From Flavivirga rizhaonensis (GTDB lineage: Bacteria > Bacteroidota > Bacteroidia > Flavobacteriales > Flavobacteriaceae): DNA of 64,000 nucleotides. The translations under genes and the position numbers were made by a program. Within the stretch, counting starts at the first letter, position 1, and each line of letters opens with the position of its first letter. This document shows, piece after piece, positions 8,525-16,939 of the stretch. Below the pieces are notes generated by a model. The model was not told the DNA's origin. It saw only the letters and a list, made by a program, of their open reading frames with translations, and made no database searches. Where the stretch lies: NCBI RefSeq assembly GCF_004791695.1, contig NZ_SRSO01000004.1, forward strand, positions 1-64,000. The letters run 5' to 3'.

Positions 8525-8905
8525 CTAATTCTCAAAGTTTTTGAAACTTCCGTCAGAATAAAAAATAATAATACGTTCAATGTCCTTATCATTAGGTGTT
8601 TTAACTGGCAATTTTTCATTTACAGAGAAAAGATCTGTTTCTTTTTTAGGATGGGGTTCAGGTTCTTTAAGGTTACTTTTTGAAGGAAAATCTCCTTTTC
8701 CATTAAATAGCCAATACAAATCAACTTCAGGAAATGAGGAAAGGATTTTTAAGATGAAGTCTAAGCTGGGTTTATTTCTACCAGATAATATATGTGAAAT
8801 ACTTGAACGTTGTACGCCAATTTTCTCAGCAAAAGAGGAAGCAGATTCCCCATAGTAATCCATTACTTTTTGTAATCTGTTTACAAAATCATTCATGTTT
8901 ACCAT
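8525..8905 (-). CDS. XRE-family helix-turn-helix regulator
   Basis: 126-aa DNA-binding protein. The N-terminal HTH spans about residues 8-60 (LQKVMDYYGESASSFAEKIGVQRSSISHILSGRNKPSLDFILKIL in segments). It is followed by a low-complexity acidic/proline linker and a short tail. An ATG also occurs at codon 4 (8896). The start region overlaps the palindrome GTTTACCATTGTAAAC, and its -7 box sits in a second palindrome, so autoregulation is likely. Nothing indicates its target beyond its own promoter and perhaps the divergent peptidase gene. Confidence 0.88.
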   Translation of the reverse strand: MVNMNDFVNRLQKVMDYYGESASSFAEKIGVQRSSISHILSGRNKPSLDFILKILSSFPEVDLYWLFNGKGDFPSKSNLKEPEPHPKKETDLFSVNEKLPVKTPNDKDIERIIIFYSDGSFKNFEN

Positions 8906-8912
8906 TGTAAAC
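8897..8912. promoter_or_regulatory. Palindrome over the XRE start codon (operator candidate)
   Basis: GTTTACCATTGTAAAC is a perfect inverted repeat with 6-bp arms and a 4-bp spacer, overlapping the start codon of the XRE gene. Confidence 0.5.
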
Positions 8913-8930
8913 TATATTTTATTGTTGTTT

Positions 8931-8942
8931 TTACAAATGTAA
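8931..8942. promoter_or_regulatory. XRE gene -7 box inside a second palindrome
   Basis: TTACAAATGTAA has 5-bp arms around a 2-bp centre. On the minus strand it contains TACATTTG (8934-8941), a TAnnTTTG -7 box for the XRE gene. Its half-site resembles the 8897-8912 palindrome (GTAAAC/GTAA), fitting a repressor that covers its own promoter. Confidence 0.5.
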
Positions 8943-8949
8943 CAAATTT

Positions 8950-9168
8950 ATGTTAGGCGATAGGGTTTTTCTGGAATTATATAGATTTTTAATGATACTT
9001 TTACTTTATGTAATAAACCATAAAATACTAATTAACAAATATTTATATATTAAAAATTATATTAAGACTATTCAAGTAAACATCTGTAGCTTAATCATTA
9101 AATGTTTGTATATAAATGTGAACATTTGCTTTATTTAATGTGTTTACATTTGTGAATTTGTAATTGTT
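8950..9168. other. AT-rich divergent region with repeated ACATTTG-like elements
   Basis: Intergenic stretch between the XRE and peptidase genes. It contains the inverted repeat AAATGTT (9100-9106)/AACATTT (9121-9127) and related elements GTAAACATCTG, GTGAACATTTG and GTTTACATTTG, similar to the XRE palindromes. A 62-codon frame here has an unlikely amino-acid composition, and I do not call it a gene. Confidence 0.4.
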
Positions 9169-9176
9169 TAACTTTG
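9149..9176 (+). promoter_or_regulatory. Promoter of the M14 peptidase gene
   Basis: TTTG (9149-9152), 16 nt, then TAACTTTG (9169-9176), 18 nt before the ATG at 9195. The -33 part overlaps one of the GTTTACATTTG elements, so the neighbouring XRE protein could control it. Confidence 0.55.
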
Positions 9177-9194
9177 TCAACATAAAAAAACAGT

Positions 9195-10352
9195 ATGCAA
9201 GTAGAAGAAATAAAATCTTTATTTTCAAAACATAAAGAAACCAACTTATCACACCGTTATATAACCAACAAGCATATAGTACCTCTCTTAAACAACCTAA
9301 AAGAATATGTTGCTATAGAAACCATTGGTAAATCGGTTTTAAACAACCCTATTTACGGACTTAAAGTTGGTGAAGGAAAAAAGCGAATTTTAATGTGGTC
9401 ACAAATGCATGGTAATGAGTCGACCACGACTAAAGCTTTATTTGATCTATTAAACACACTTTTAGATTCAGATACTAATTGTAAAAACATTGTAGAAGCC
9501 TGTACTTTATATGTTATACCTATACTTAATCCAGATGGCGCAGCGGCTTACACGCGGATAAATGCTAACAGAGTTGATTTAAATAGAGACGCTCAAAATT
9601 TATCTCAGCCAGAGAGTAAAACTTTAAGAACCGTCTTTGAATCTTTTAAACCTCATTTTTGCTTTAATTTACATGGCCAACGAACTATTTTTAGTGCTGG
9701 AAATGCCAATAAATCTGCAACAGTATCATTTTTGGCACCTGCACAAGATGAAGCCTGTACAATAACACCCAACAGAAAGATTGCTATGGAGGTTATCAAT
9801 ATTATGAATGATGCTTTACAAAAGATTATCCCTAATCAAGTAGGAGTCTATGATGATGCATTTAATTTAAATTGTGTTGGTGATACATTTCAAAATGAAA
9901 ATATTCCAACAATTTTATTTGAAGCGGGCCATTATAAAGATGATTATGGGCGGGAAGTTACCCGAGAACTTATTTACATCTCATATATTTCATCATTAAA
10001 TTATATTGCTAATAATGCTGTTAAAGGGGATAATTATAAACATTATTTAGAAATACCAGAAAATGAAAAATGTTTTTTCGATGTCATTATAAGAAATGCT
10101 AAGGTTCCAGGTAATTCTAATGAAAAAATTAATGACATAGCAATTCAATATCAGGAAAAATTGATCGATAATAAAATTGAATTTCTTCCTAAAATTGAAA
10201 AAATTGAAAATTTAGATACTTTTTATGGACATAAAGAAATCAATGCCAATGACTTTGCGGTTTTAGATGTTGACAATAAATTGGTGAAAATCAATTACGA
10301 AAACGTTTTCGTAATAATAAATAATGAGAAAATCGCATTAATAACGAAATAA
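9195..10352 (+). CDS. M14-family zinc carboxypeptidase
   Basis: Metallopeptidase of 385 aa, or a related deacylase. Zinc ligands are visible as H72 and E75 in MHGNEST and H160 in FNLHGQ. An arginine site for the substrate carboxylate is in VDLNRD (R131), and the general base glutamate is E243 in ILFEAGHYKDD. No signal peptide is seen, so it probably acts in the cytoplasm. The C-terminal 110 residues form a separate, lysine-rich domain. It has its own promoter and is followed by an Lrp-type regulator on the same strand. Confidence 0.9.
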   Translation: MQVEEIKSLFSKHKETNLSHRYITNKHIVPLLNNLKEYVAIETIGKSVLNNPIYGLKVGEGKKRILMWSQMHGNESTTTKALFDLLNTLLDSDTNCKNIVEACTLYVIPILNPDGAAAYTRINANRVDLNRDAQNLSQPESKTLRTVFESFKPHFCFNLHGQRTIFSAGNANKSATVSFLAPAQDEACTITPNRKIAMEVINIMNDALQKIIPNQVGVYDDAFNLNCVGDTFQNENIPTILFEAGHYKDDYGREVTRELIYISYISSLNYIANNAVKGDNYKHYLEIPENEKCFFDVIIRNAKVPGNSNEKINDIAIQYQEKLIDNKIEFLPKIEKIENLDTFYGHKEINANDFAVLDVDNKLVKINYENVFVIINNEKIALITK

Positions 10353-10361
10353 AACATATGG

Positions 10362-10373
10362 ATTATGCATAAT
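10362..10373. promoter_or_regulatory. Perfect 12-bp palindrome before the Lrp gene
   Basis: ATTATGCATAAT is self-complementary and sits 18 nt before the -7 box of the Lrp/AsnC gene. Lrp-type regulators often autoregulate, so this is a plausible operator. Confidence 0.35.
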
Positions 10374-10390
10374 TATTAATGAAAATGTAT

Positions 10391-10398
10391 TAATTTTG
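10391..10398 (+). promoter_or_regulatory. -7 box of the Lrp/AsnC gene
   Basis: TAATTTTG matches TAnnTTTG and lies 24 nt before the ATG at 10423. Confidence 0.5.
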
Positions 10399-10422
10399 CT
10401 TTTTATTTAAGAATACTTAATT

Positions 10423-10902
10423 ATGGGGAAAATCAAATTAGACGAAATCGACCATCAAATTCTTGATATGTTAATCGATAACACAAGAATACCATTTACA
10501 GACATTGCAAAGAAATTATTAATTTCTGCAGGTACCGTACATGTACGTGTAAAAAAAATGGAAGAATCCGGAATTATAAAAGGCTCTTCATTAATGCTAG
10601 ATTATAAAAAGCTTGGTTATTCATTTATAGCATACGTAGGGGTGTATTTAAATAATACGTCTCAAACTAAGTTTGTTTTAGAACGCATCAATGAAATTGC
10701 ATACGTTACTGTAGCGCATATAACTACAGGGAAATTCAATATTTTCTGTAAAATTAGGGCCAAAAGTACTGAACATGCTAAAGAAGTTATTTTCCTATTA
10801 GATGATATAGAAGGTGTATACAGAACAGAAACTATGATATCTTTAGAGGAAAGCATAAATGATAAAAAACGTCTAATGCATTCTATATTTAAAAATATGT
10901 AG
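10423..10902 (+). CDS. Lrp/AsnC-family transcriptional regulator
   Basis: 159 aa. The N-terminal winged helix-turn-helix spans about residues 5-55 (LDEIDHQILDMLIDNTRIPFT, then SAGTVHVRVKKMEESGII). The C-terminal ligand-binding RAM domain spans about 65-145 (AYVGVYLNN, then VTVAHITTGKFNIFCKI). Such proteins sense amino acids or related small molecules. Transcription ends at a very strong hairpin shared with the convergent cupin gene. Confidence 0.94.
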   Translation: MGKIKLDEIDHQILDMLIDNTRIPFTDIAKKLLISAGTVHVRVKKMEESGIIKGSSLMLDYKKLGYSFIAYVGVYLNNTSQTKFVLERINEIAYVTVAHITTGKFNIFCKIRAKSTEHAKEVIFLLDDIEGVYRTETMISLEESINDKKRLMHSIFKNM

Positions 10903-10933
10903 CATTATTAGTTCTTTTATTTTTGGAGAATAT

Positions 10934-10975
10934 AACATAAAAAAGCTCTTTTAAAGAAAAGAGCTTTTTTATGTT
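10934..10975. terminator. Strong bidirectional terminator
   Basis: A perfect 19-bp stem (10934-10952 with 10957-10975) with loop AAAG; core AAAGCTCTTTT/AAAAGAGCTTT with long A and T runs. It separates the convergent Lrp and cupin genes. Confidence 0.95.
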
Positions 10976-10976
10976 A

Positions 10977-11819
10977 TTAACTTTTTTCACAGCAAAAGCA
11001 ATTATTAGCTTTGTAATAGCCTCTTTTATGCAAAGACTGTATAATTCGTTCTTTGAATTTTAAACTATACACTTCAAATTTTGTATAACCAAAATTACTA
11101 ATACTTATTGAAGAATCAAGAGCTTGTACATAATGCCACCAATTTTGTGGTACGAATAATATATCTCCTGGCTCTAGAATAACGCTTTTAAAGTCATTGT
11201 TCAAAAACTTAGGAAATTTATCCTCATCAAAATTATTAATATCTACTTCGCTAGCTACAGCACCATAAATGTGTTTACTACTTGGGTACATCGTTTTATT
11301 AAATTTTGTTGAAGAAATTATAAACATCTTTTTGCCTCTTATTTGAGCATACAAATTATTAGCAGTATCTGCATGAAAACCAGAAATAGTACCTGAAGGG
11401 CCAATCCAAGCTGTTATATCGTTTACTTTTGTGTGTTTTCCAAAAAAAGGAAAATTGATATCATTTTTAAGCTCTGGGTAGTATTTAAAAATGTCTAATG
11501 TTGTTAAATAATCTTTAAAATCTTTATTGTTAGATTCTGCTTCTTTTAGTTGCATTATATACTCTTTAAAAGATGCCTTTCTATATCTGTTATCGTCTTG
11601 AATGAAATTATCTGATAGCAAGTATATATCTTTATCATCCTTAAGTCTTAGGAAAAAATCTAAATCCCATCTTTTTACAGCTTCCCATTCTTTAGCGATT
11701 CCTTTTATGATAACAGGTTTTTTCTTTTTAAAATATTCCTTTTTAAAGGATACAGCGTCTATAGATGTTATTTCTTCAATCGGTTGACTTTGATCCAAGA
11801 TCTTAGAGACTATATTCAT
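10977..11819 (-). CDS. JmjC-like cupin (cupin_8) protein
   Basis: 280-aa putative Fe(II)/2-oxoglutarate-dependent oxygenase. The metal site is visible as H149-A-D151 (SGFHADTANN) and H229 (VPQNWWHYVQ), the HxD...H triad of the FIH/JmjC-like cupin_8 group. The C-terminal NNCFCCEKS is cysteine-rich and may bind metal. The substrate is unknown; members hydroxylate protein side chains or small molecules. It stands at the edge of the glycan locus but faces away from it, so a link is not implied. Confidence 0.82.
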   Translation of the reverse strand: MNIVSKILDQSQPIEEITSIDAVSFKKEYFKKKKPVIIKGIAKEWEAVKRWDLDFFLRLKDDKDIYLLSDNFIQDDNRYRKASFKEYIMQLKEAESNNKDFKDYLTTLDIFKYYPELKNDINFPFFGKHTKVNDITAWIGPSGTISGFHADTANNLYAQIRGKKMFIISSTKFNKTMYPSSKHIYGAVASEVDINNFDEDKFPKFLNNDFKSVILEPGDILFVPQNWWHYVQALDSSISISNFGYTKFEVYSLKFKERIIQSLHKRGYYKANNCFCCEKS

Positions 11820-12120
11820 TTTGTGTAATTTTAGGGTTCAAATAACCTATAAAAACTATTTCTATTAGATAAAAGTATCGAAATATTTAATTCTATTTTA
11901 TTTATATCATATTATTTAGATTAATTGATCAATTATTTCGATATACTAACTTTATGTGTAGAGTTAATTTTGTGTTGTTATCATAGTAATTATGTAATTC
12001 AAAGAATAATTTTGATATTCCAGATAGGTTGTAAGACATTTGGAATCTATTAAAAAAGAATTAATTGCTTAGCTTTTTAATAGCATATAGAGAATGATAA
12101 AATAACTAAAAAAAATTAAA
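11820..12120. other. AT-rich divergent intergenic region
   Basis: About 300 nt between the cupin gene and the first GNAT-like gene. Two TAnnTTTG boxes point right: TAATTTTG at 11965-11972 and at 12007-12014. Neither has a convincing -33 element and both are over 100 nt from the next ATG. No ORF or RNA gene is seen. Confidence 0.4.
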
Positions 12121-13350
12121 ATGAACTTGTTAAAATCATTAAACTATAATTTCACACAAGATTTTTTTGAAAAAAATGTGTTTAATAACTTATATAATGG
12201 TGTATATAATAAAATTAATGATCAGAATTATATTAATTCTAATTCAAGTTTAGAAAAAGAATCTCTCGATAACATTTATTTAATAGAGTTTGTTCCTTCA
12301 TTTTTTGAATTAAAACTAAATAATAAAGAATTACCATTATCTGTATTTAAGTATAAATACTTTAAAGGGTTCATGTGTGACTTATCTAAAGCTAGTAATG
12401 TTAAAGAATACATGATTAAACAGTTAGGTAAAAGTGGAAATAAGTTAGTAATAAGACGCTTAAAAAGGCTTGAAACTTGTTTTGATATAAGCTACAAAGT
12501 GTATTGTGGTGATATAGAAGAAGCTAAATGTGCAGAGATAATAGAAAGATTGCGTTTAATGATAGAAAAGCGATTTGTACAAAGAGGAGATGTACACAGT
12601 AGTTTAAAAAACTGGGATTATTATAAGAAAGCAACTTATAATATGATTCTTGATAAAAAAGCTTGCTTGTTTGTTATATATAGCAATAATATACCCATCT
12701 CTATAAGTCTAGATTATTTGTACGAAAATATTTTTGAAAGTGCAATTAGCTCTTATGAAATAGATTACTCTAAATTTGGTTTAGGAAACATTATTATATT
12801 GAAAAAGATGGAATGGTGTTTTGATAATGGATATCATGTTTTTAATATGAGATATGGCGATTATCCATATAAGCGTTATTGGTGTAATACTGTTTTTGAC
12901 TACACAAGTCATGTGATTTTCAACAAAAAATCTTTAAGTAAAACCTTTAAGGCATTTTTAATTAAAAAAGTCAATCAAGCAATGGGCTATATAATTATGA
13001 ATAAAGAACGTTTTGTGATACTTACTAAATTAAAGTCTTTATTGAGAAATAAAAATAAGCATGTTGATGACACTAAAAACAATAGCACTGATTTAGTTTT
13101 TGAGGAAATAGAAGATTATAATCATTTAAAAGGGAGTAAACGTGACATTATTGATCTCACCAAAGATAAATATGCATTCTTAAGAAAATATGTTTATGAT
13201 TTTCAATATTTACAATCCGCTAGATATGATAATATATCAATCTATGAGATAAAAGATAATGATAATAAAATTTATCAAATAGAGAATGATAAGGTAAATA
13301 AGTTTTTTTCTATTAAACCTAATATTTTACTTGAGACTATTACTAAATAA
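12121..13350 (+). CDS. GNAT-like acyltransferase, paralogue 1 (isolated copy)
   Basis: 409 aa; the first of eight paralogues in this window. The GNAT-fold region (Acetyltransf_6/FemAB-like) spans about residues 95-300: LETCFDISYKVYCGD, then EIDYSKFGLG, MEWCFDNG and GDYPYKRYW. A further C-terminal domain of about 70 residues ends the protein, as in five of its relatives. No signal peptide or membrane segment is seen. It heads a plus-strand trio with an MBOAT and an SGNH gene. The likely job is transfer of an acyl or aminoacyl group during surface-glycan synthesis, inferred from family and context. It is most like the copy at 31630-32781 (both have KFGLG). Confidence 0.75.
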   Translation: MNLLKSLNYNFTQDFFEKNVFNNLYNGVYNKINDQNYINSNSSLEKESLDNIYLIEFVPSFFELKLNNKELPLSVFKYKYFKGFMCDLSKASNVKEYMIKQLGKSGNKLVIRRLKRLETCFDISYKVYCGDIEEAKCAEIIERLRLMIEKRFVQRGDVHSSLKNWDYYKKATYNMILDKKACLFVIYSNNIPISISLDYLYENIFESAISSYEIDYSKFGLGNIIILKKMEWCFDNGYHVFNMRYGDYPYKRYWCNTVFDYTSHVIFNKKSLSKTFKAFLIKKVNQAMGYIIMNKERFVILTKLKSLLRNKNKHVDDTKNNSTDLVFEEIEDYNHLKGSKRDIIDLTKDKYAFLRKYVYDFQYLQSARYDNISIYEIKDNDNKIYQIENDKVNKFFSIKPNILLETITK

Positions 13351-13402
13351 GTTAAAAATGCTTGATTTGAAAATTACATATAACTTTTTATAATAAATTA
13401 CA

Positions 13403-14854
13403 ATGGTATTTAATTCATTAGAGTTTTTCATTTTTTTATTTATTGTTTTTATTCTCTATTGGTTTTTATTTAAAAAAAGTGTAAAAAAGCAGAATATCTT
13501 ATTACTTATAGCCAGTTATGTATTTTATGGATGGTGGGATTGGAGATTCCTTTCTTTAATTATTTTAAGCACCACTGTAGATTACTTTGTTGGTATCATG
13601 ATAGATTCCAATAATAAATCATCAAAAAGAAAATTATGGTTATGGTGTAGTGTAGCTTTTAATGTTGGTCTTTTAGGTTTTTTTAAATATTATAACTTTT
13701 TTGTAGACTCTTGGATAGATATGTTTTCCCTTTTTGGGTACAATATGGGAAGTACATGGACATTGAAAGTTATCCTTCCAGTTGGGATTTCTTTTTATAC
13801 GTTTCAAACCATGTCGTATTCTTTTGATATCTATTATAAAAAACTTAAACCAACAAAAGATTATTTATCGTTTGCTGCGTTTGTAAGTTTCTTTCCTCAA
13901 TTAGTAGCAGGACCTATAGAAAGAGCAACAAATTTACTCTCTCAAATAATAACCAAAAGAACGTTTAGTTACAACCAATCTGTAAGTGGTTTAAAATTAA
14001 TATTATGGGGGTTATTTAAAAAAGTGGTAATAGCTGATGCATTAGCTCCTATTGTCAATGATATTTTCGCTAATTATTCTGATTATTCAGCTTCTACGCT
14101 TATTATGGGAGTTACATTGTTTAGTTTCCAAATATATGGAGACTTTAGTGGCTACTCAGATATAGCCATAGGTACTGCAAAACTTTTTGGAATAGAGTTG
14201 ATGTCTAATTTTAAATTTCCATATTTTTCAAGAAATATAGCAGAGTTTTGGAGACGATGGCATATATCTTTATCTACATGGTTTAGATATTATATTTATA
14301 TACCATTAGGAGGGTCTCATCATAGTAAATGGATATCACTAAAGAATATTACTATTGTTTTTTTAGTTAGTGGGTTTTGGCATGGAGCAAACTGGACTTA
14401 TATTTTTTGGGGAGCTTTGCATGCTTTGGCATTTATTCCAGTTTTTTTAATAGGAAAAAATAAGATATATAAAGATTCTATTGTTGGAGAGAATAGGTTA
14501 TTTCCTTCTATTGTAGAGGTGTTTAAAATTATAAAGGTCTTTTCATTAGTTACATTTTCGTGGATTTTTTTCAGATCAGAATCTATAATGGATGCTTTTA
14601 ATTTTATCTATAAAATAATCACTGATTTTTCATTTGAAACTTATCTCCATCCTAAGGGTTATCGAATGATAGACTATTATGTTCTTTTAATTGTATTTGT
14701 TTTGTACGAATATATAATAAGAAAAGATGAACGTACTCCGTTTAAATTCAAATCTAAATTTACAAGATTTGTTATCTACACGCTAATTATATTTACTATG
14801 CTTTTATTTTATGATAGTAGTATAGATAGATCATTTATTTACTTTCAATTTTAA
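13403..14854 (+). CDS. MBOAT O-acyltransferase (AlgI/DltB-like), copy 1
   Basis: 483-aa polytopic inner-membrane protein that moves acyl groups across the membrane for glycan acylation. The MBOAT signature is clear: SFFPQLVAGPIERA (about 162-175), FWRRWHISLSTWF (H287) and SGFWHGANW with the catalytic histidine H327. The tail FIYFQF is shared with the other two MBOATs here. The SGNH gene starts 1 nt after its stop, the usual AlgI/AlgJ or DltB/DltD pairing. The acyl donor is unknown. Confidence 0.95.
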   Translation: MVFNSLEFFIFLFIVFILYWFLFKKSVKKQNILLLIASYVFYGWWDWRFLSLIILSTTVDYFVGIMIDSNNKSSKRKLWLWCSVAFNVGLLGFFKYYNFFVDSWIDMFSLFGYNMGSTWTLKVILPVGISFYTFQTMSYSFDIYYKKLKPTKDYLSFAAFVSFFPQLVAGPIERATNLLSQIITKRTFSYNQSVSGLKLILWGLFKKVVIADALAPIVNDIFANYSDYSASTLIMGVTLFSFQIYGDFSGYSDIAIGTAKLFGIELMSNFKFPYFSRNIAEFWRRWHISLSTWFRYYIYIPLGGSHHSKWISLKNITIVFLVSGFWHGANWTYIFWGALHALAFIPVFLIGKNKIYKDSIVGENRLFPSIVEVFKIIKVFSLVTFSWIFFRSESIMDAFNFIYKIITDFSFETYLHPKGYRMIDYYVLLIVFVLYEYIIRKDERTPFKFKSKFTRFVIYTLIIFTMLLFYDSSIDRSFIYFQF

Positions 14855-14855
14855 T

Positions 14856-15809
14856 ATGATGAAAAAGTTTTTTTTTAAAAGTGGATTATATGTGATTCTA
14901 ATTTTACTAACATTAGAAATATTAGTACGTGTTACACATTTAAGTAAAGACAACCCTACTAGGTTTGTTGATGAGTTTAATGTAGAGAAATGGGAACCAA
15001 ACCAAAAAGGGCATTCTGTAACAGGGAATCGGCTTCAAAACTTCTCTGAGTTTAATATTAACAATTCAGGGTATAACTCTTATCGTGAGTTTGTACCATC
15101 TATAGATAAAGTTGAATTAGCATTGGTGGGTGATTCATTTATCCAAGGATTTCATCAAAATTATTATAATTCTATAGGAAAGAAAATAGAGGATAGGCTA
15201 GAGGGAATTGAGGTTTATGAATATGGATATGCTGGTTATGATTTGGCAGATCAATTGCATTTAATTCATGCTTATAAAGAAACTTTTGATAAGATTGATC
15301 ATGTAGTTATTGGACTAAAGTTTGATGACGATTTGATTAGAAAAGAGTATAAATTAGTACAAGATAGAATGCACCTAGAGTCCCCTTTCTACAAAAAAAT
15401 ACGTAGCATAAAACTATTAGTTTATACTCAAAATATTGGAGTTCTTGATCCGCTATGGAAATTGGCAGGAAAGCTATCTTCAATTGGAAAAAAAAATAAA
15501 GTGTTATTAAAAAGAACTGAAACTAAGAATGACATTAAAGAAAAGTATATAACCTATATAGAAAACTTTAAAAGTTTAATTAAAAAATATGGTTTTGATA
15601 AAAACCGCTTTACATTTCTTTTAGATACTAATGTTACACCACAAATTTTTTTAAACTACTTAAAGGATAACAATTTTAAATATATAGATACCTATGTTGC
15701 TTTAAATTCTTCTAAAAAACCAACAACGCTAATATATGATATGCATTGGAATAATCATGGGAGAGATATAATTGCAGATATAATTATAAATTATTATAAA
15801 TTATTATAA
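14856..15809 (+). CDS. Membrane-anchored SGNH/AlgJ-like protein, copy 1
   Basis: 317 aa with an N-terminal membrane anchor (about residues 8-24) and an extracytoplasmic SGNH-like domain. The nucleophile is S94 in LVGDSFIQG, and the Asp/His site is D295-M-H297-W. Such proteins receive the acyl group from the MBOAT and place it on the polysaccharide. It is the partner of the MBOAT 1 nt upstream. The end of the gene lies in a 10-bp AT repeat, and the gene converges on the leftward train. Confidence 0.85.
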   Translation: MMKKFFFKSGLYVILILLTLEILVRVTHLSKDNPTRFVDEFNVEKWEPNQKGHSVTGNRLQNFSEFNINNSGYNSYREFVPSIDKVELALVGDSFIQGFHQNYYNSIGKKIEDRLEGIEVYEYGYAGYDLADQLHLIHAYKETFDKIDHVVIGLKFDDDLIRKEYKLVQDRMHLESPFYKKIRSIKLLVYTQNIGVLDPLWKLAGKLSSIGKKNKVLLKRTETKNDIKEKYITYIENFKSLIKKYGFDKNRFTFLLDTNVTPQIFLNYLKDNNFKYIDTYVALNSSKKPTTLIYDMHWNNHGRDIIADIIINYYKLL

Positions 15810-15814
15810 ATAAT
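15781..15814. repeat. AT-rich tandem repeat of about 10 bp
   Basis: About three copies of TTATTATAAA in a row cover the last codons of the SGNH gene and the short convergent junction. No GC-rich terminator stem is present here. Confidence 0.5.
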
Positions 15815-15825
15815 ATTTTTAATAA

Positions 15826-16854
15826 TTATTCTTCTTCTCTATAAAGAGGGAAAAAATCTGTTTGTATTTTTATATCTTTTTGATTAACTAGGCTCTCATA
15901 CACTTCTTTATTTACAATATATTTCCATATTTTAAAAAATTTGAAATCTGTAGAAAAAGACGATTTAAATTTGAAGAGGTTATCCTGTTCATTTCCTAAA
16001 CCGCCACCTAAATTAAAATAAGTGAATTTATCTTTTGTCCCGTCAACCATAGTTTTATTTATAATCGACCTAATTGGAGAAATTTTCAAATATTCAACAT
16101 CAGTTCCTGATAAATGATATTGAATAATATTATTTGTTTCCACCATTAATGCTGCAGAAATAATTTTGTTAGTTTTTTTACAAATTGCAAGAATAATATT
16201 AGTTTTAAACTCATCACTAGCTATAAAATCTAAAAAGTATTGTTTACTAAAATAGTACCTTTTTTTTGCCTTTACTCGATCCATATTTTTATAATATAGA
16301 TTTATAAATGATTCAATATCATTGCTTTTATTGCTTTTTTTAATTTCTAAAAACTTGTTCCCTTTAGCAATGTATCGGTTTGTGGTTCTGGAAAACGATG
16401 CTTTTTGATTTTCTAATGGCTTGGATAAATCAATATTAACTATACTGCCAAGTTCAACAATACTACCAAAATTTTTTAATATTAAATCTTGATTTTTTAT
16501 AAAAGGATTTAGTCTTGAAAAAACAGATACTATTTTTTTATCTATAAAATACTTCTTTAATACCTTTATAAAATTAGTATTGTCAAATGATGGATTAATA
16601 TTTTTATGAAGTGGTCCAGAATACCCATAAACAGAGGTCACATCAAAATATTCTGTGTTCTTAATTTTTCTGAGAATGAAAGGAATACAAATGAGTTTAT
16701 CGTCTTCGGAATACTTTAATAGTATAGCTTCTTCGTTTTCTTTTTTTGATAATTTATGATATACATATGTGTGGTAAAAATCATAATTGCTAACTTTCGC
16801 CAAAGTTTTTTTCCATTCGTTTTTGCTAGTAATTATTTGTAAATCAATATGCAT
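15826..16854 (-). CDS. FemAB/GNAT-like peptidyl- or acyltransferase
   Basis: 342-aa soluble protein of the FemAB-like GNAT group (double GNAT fold). Visible marks are the basic stretch FSRTTNRYIAKGNKFLEI (about 155-172) and the late motif FNLGGGLGNEQDNLFKFKSSF (cut: NLGGG...LFKFKSSF), typical of aminoacyl-tRNA-using bridge enzymes and their glycan-locus relatives. It is the last gene of the leftward train, 85 nt after the ATP-grasp/FemAB fusion, whose C-terminal half it resembles. An amide-forming transfer of an amino acid is a reasonable inference; the acceptor is unknown. Confidence 0.75.
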   Translation of the reverse strand: MHIDLQIITSKNEWKKTLAKVSNYDFYHTYVYHKLSKKENEEAILLKYSEDDKLICIPFILRKIKNTEYFDVTSVYGYSGPLHKNINPSFDNTNFIKVLKKYFIDKKIVSVFSRLNPFIKNQDLILKNFGSIVELGSIVNIDLSKPLENQKASFSRTTNRYIAKGNKFLEIKKSNKSNDIESFINLYYKNMDRVKAKKRYYFSKQYFLDFIASDEFKTNIILAICKKTNKIISAALMVETNNIIQYHLSGTDVEYLKISPIRSIINKTMVDGTKDKFTYFNLGGGLGNEQDNLFKFKSSFSTDFKFFKIWKYIVNKEVYESLVNQKDIKIQTDFFPLYREEE

Positions 16855-16939
16855 TCAGTCGTGTTGAGTGTGTAGGTTTATAGTGATATTATCTATTTGA
16901 ATTTAAAACAAGTTTTATTAAATTACTTGTACTAATGAT

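Noticed and set aside
8950..9138. 62-codon frame in the XRE/peptidase intergenic region
   Set aside because: The product would be almost only I, L, Y, N and K, as expected from AT-rich non-coding DNA. The region holds promoters and palindromes.
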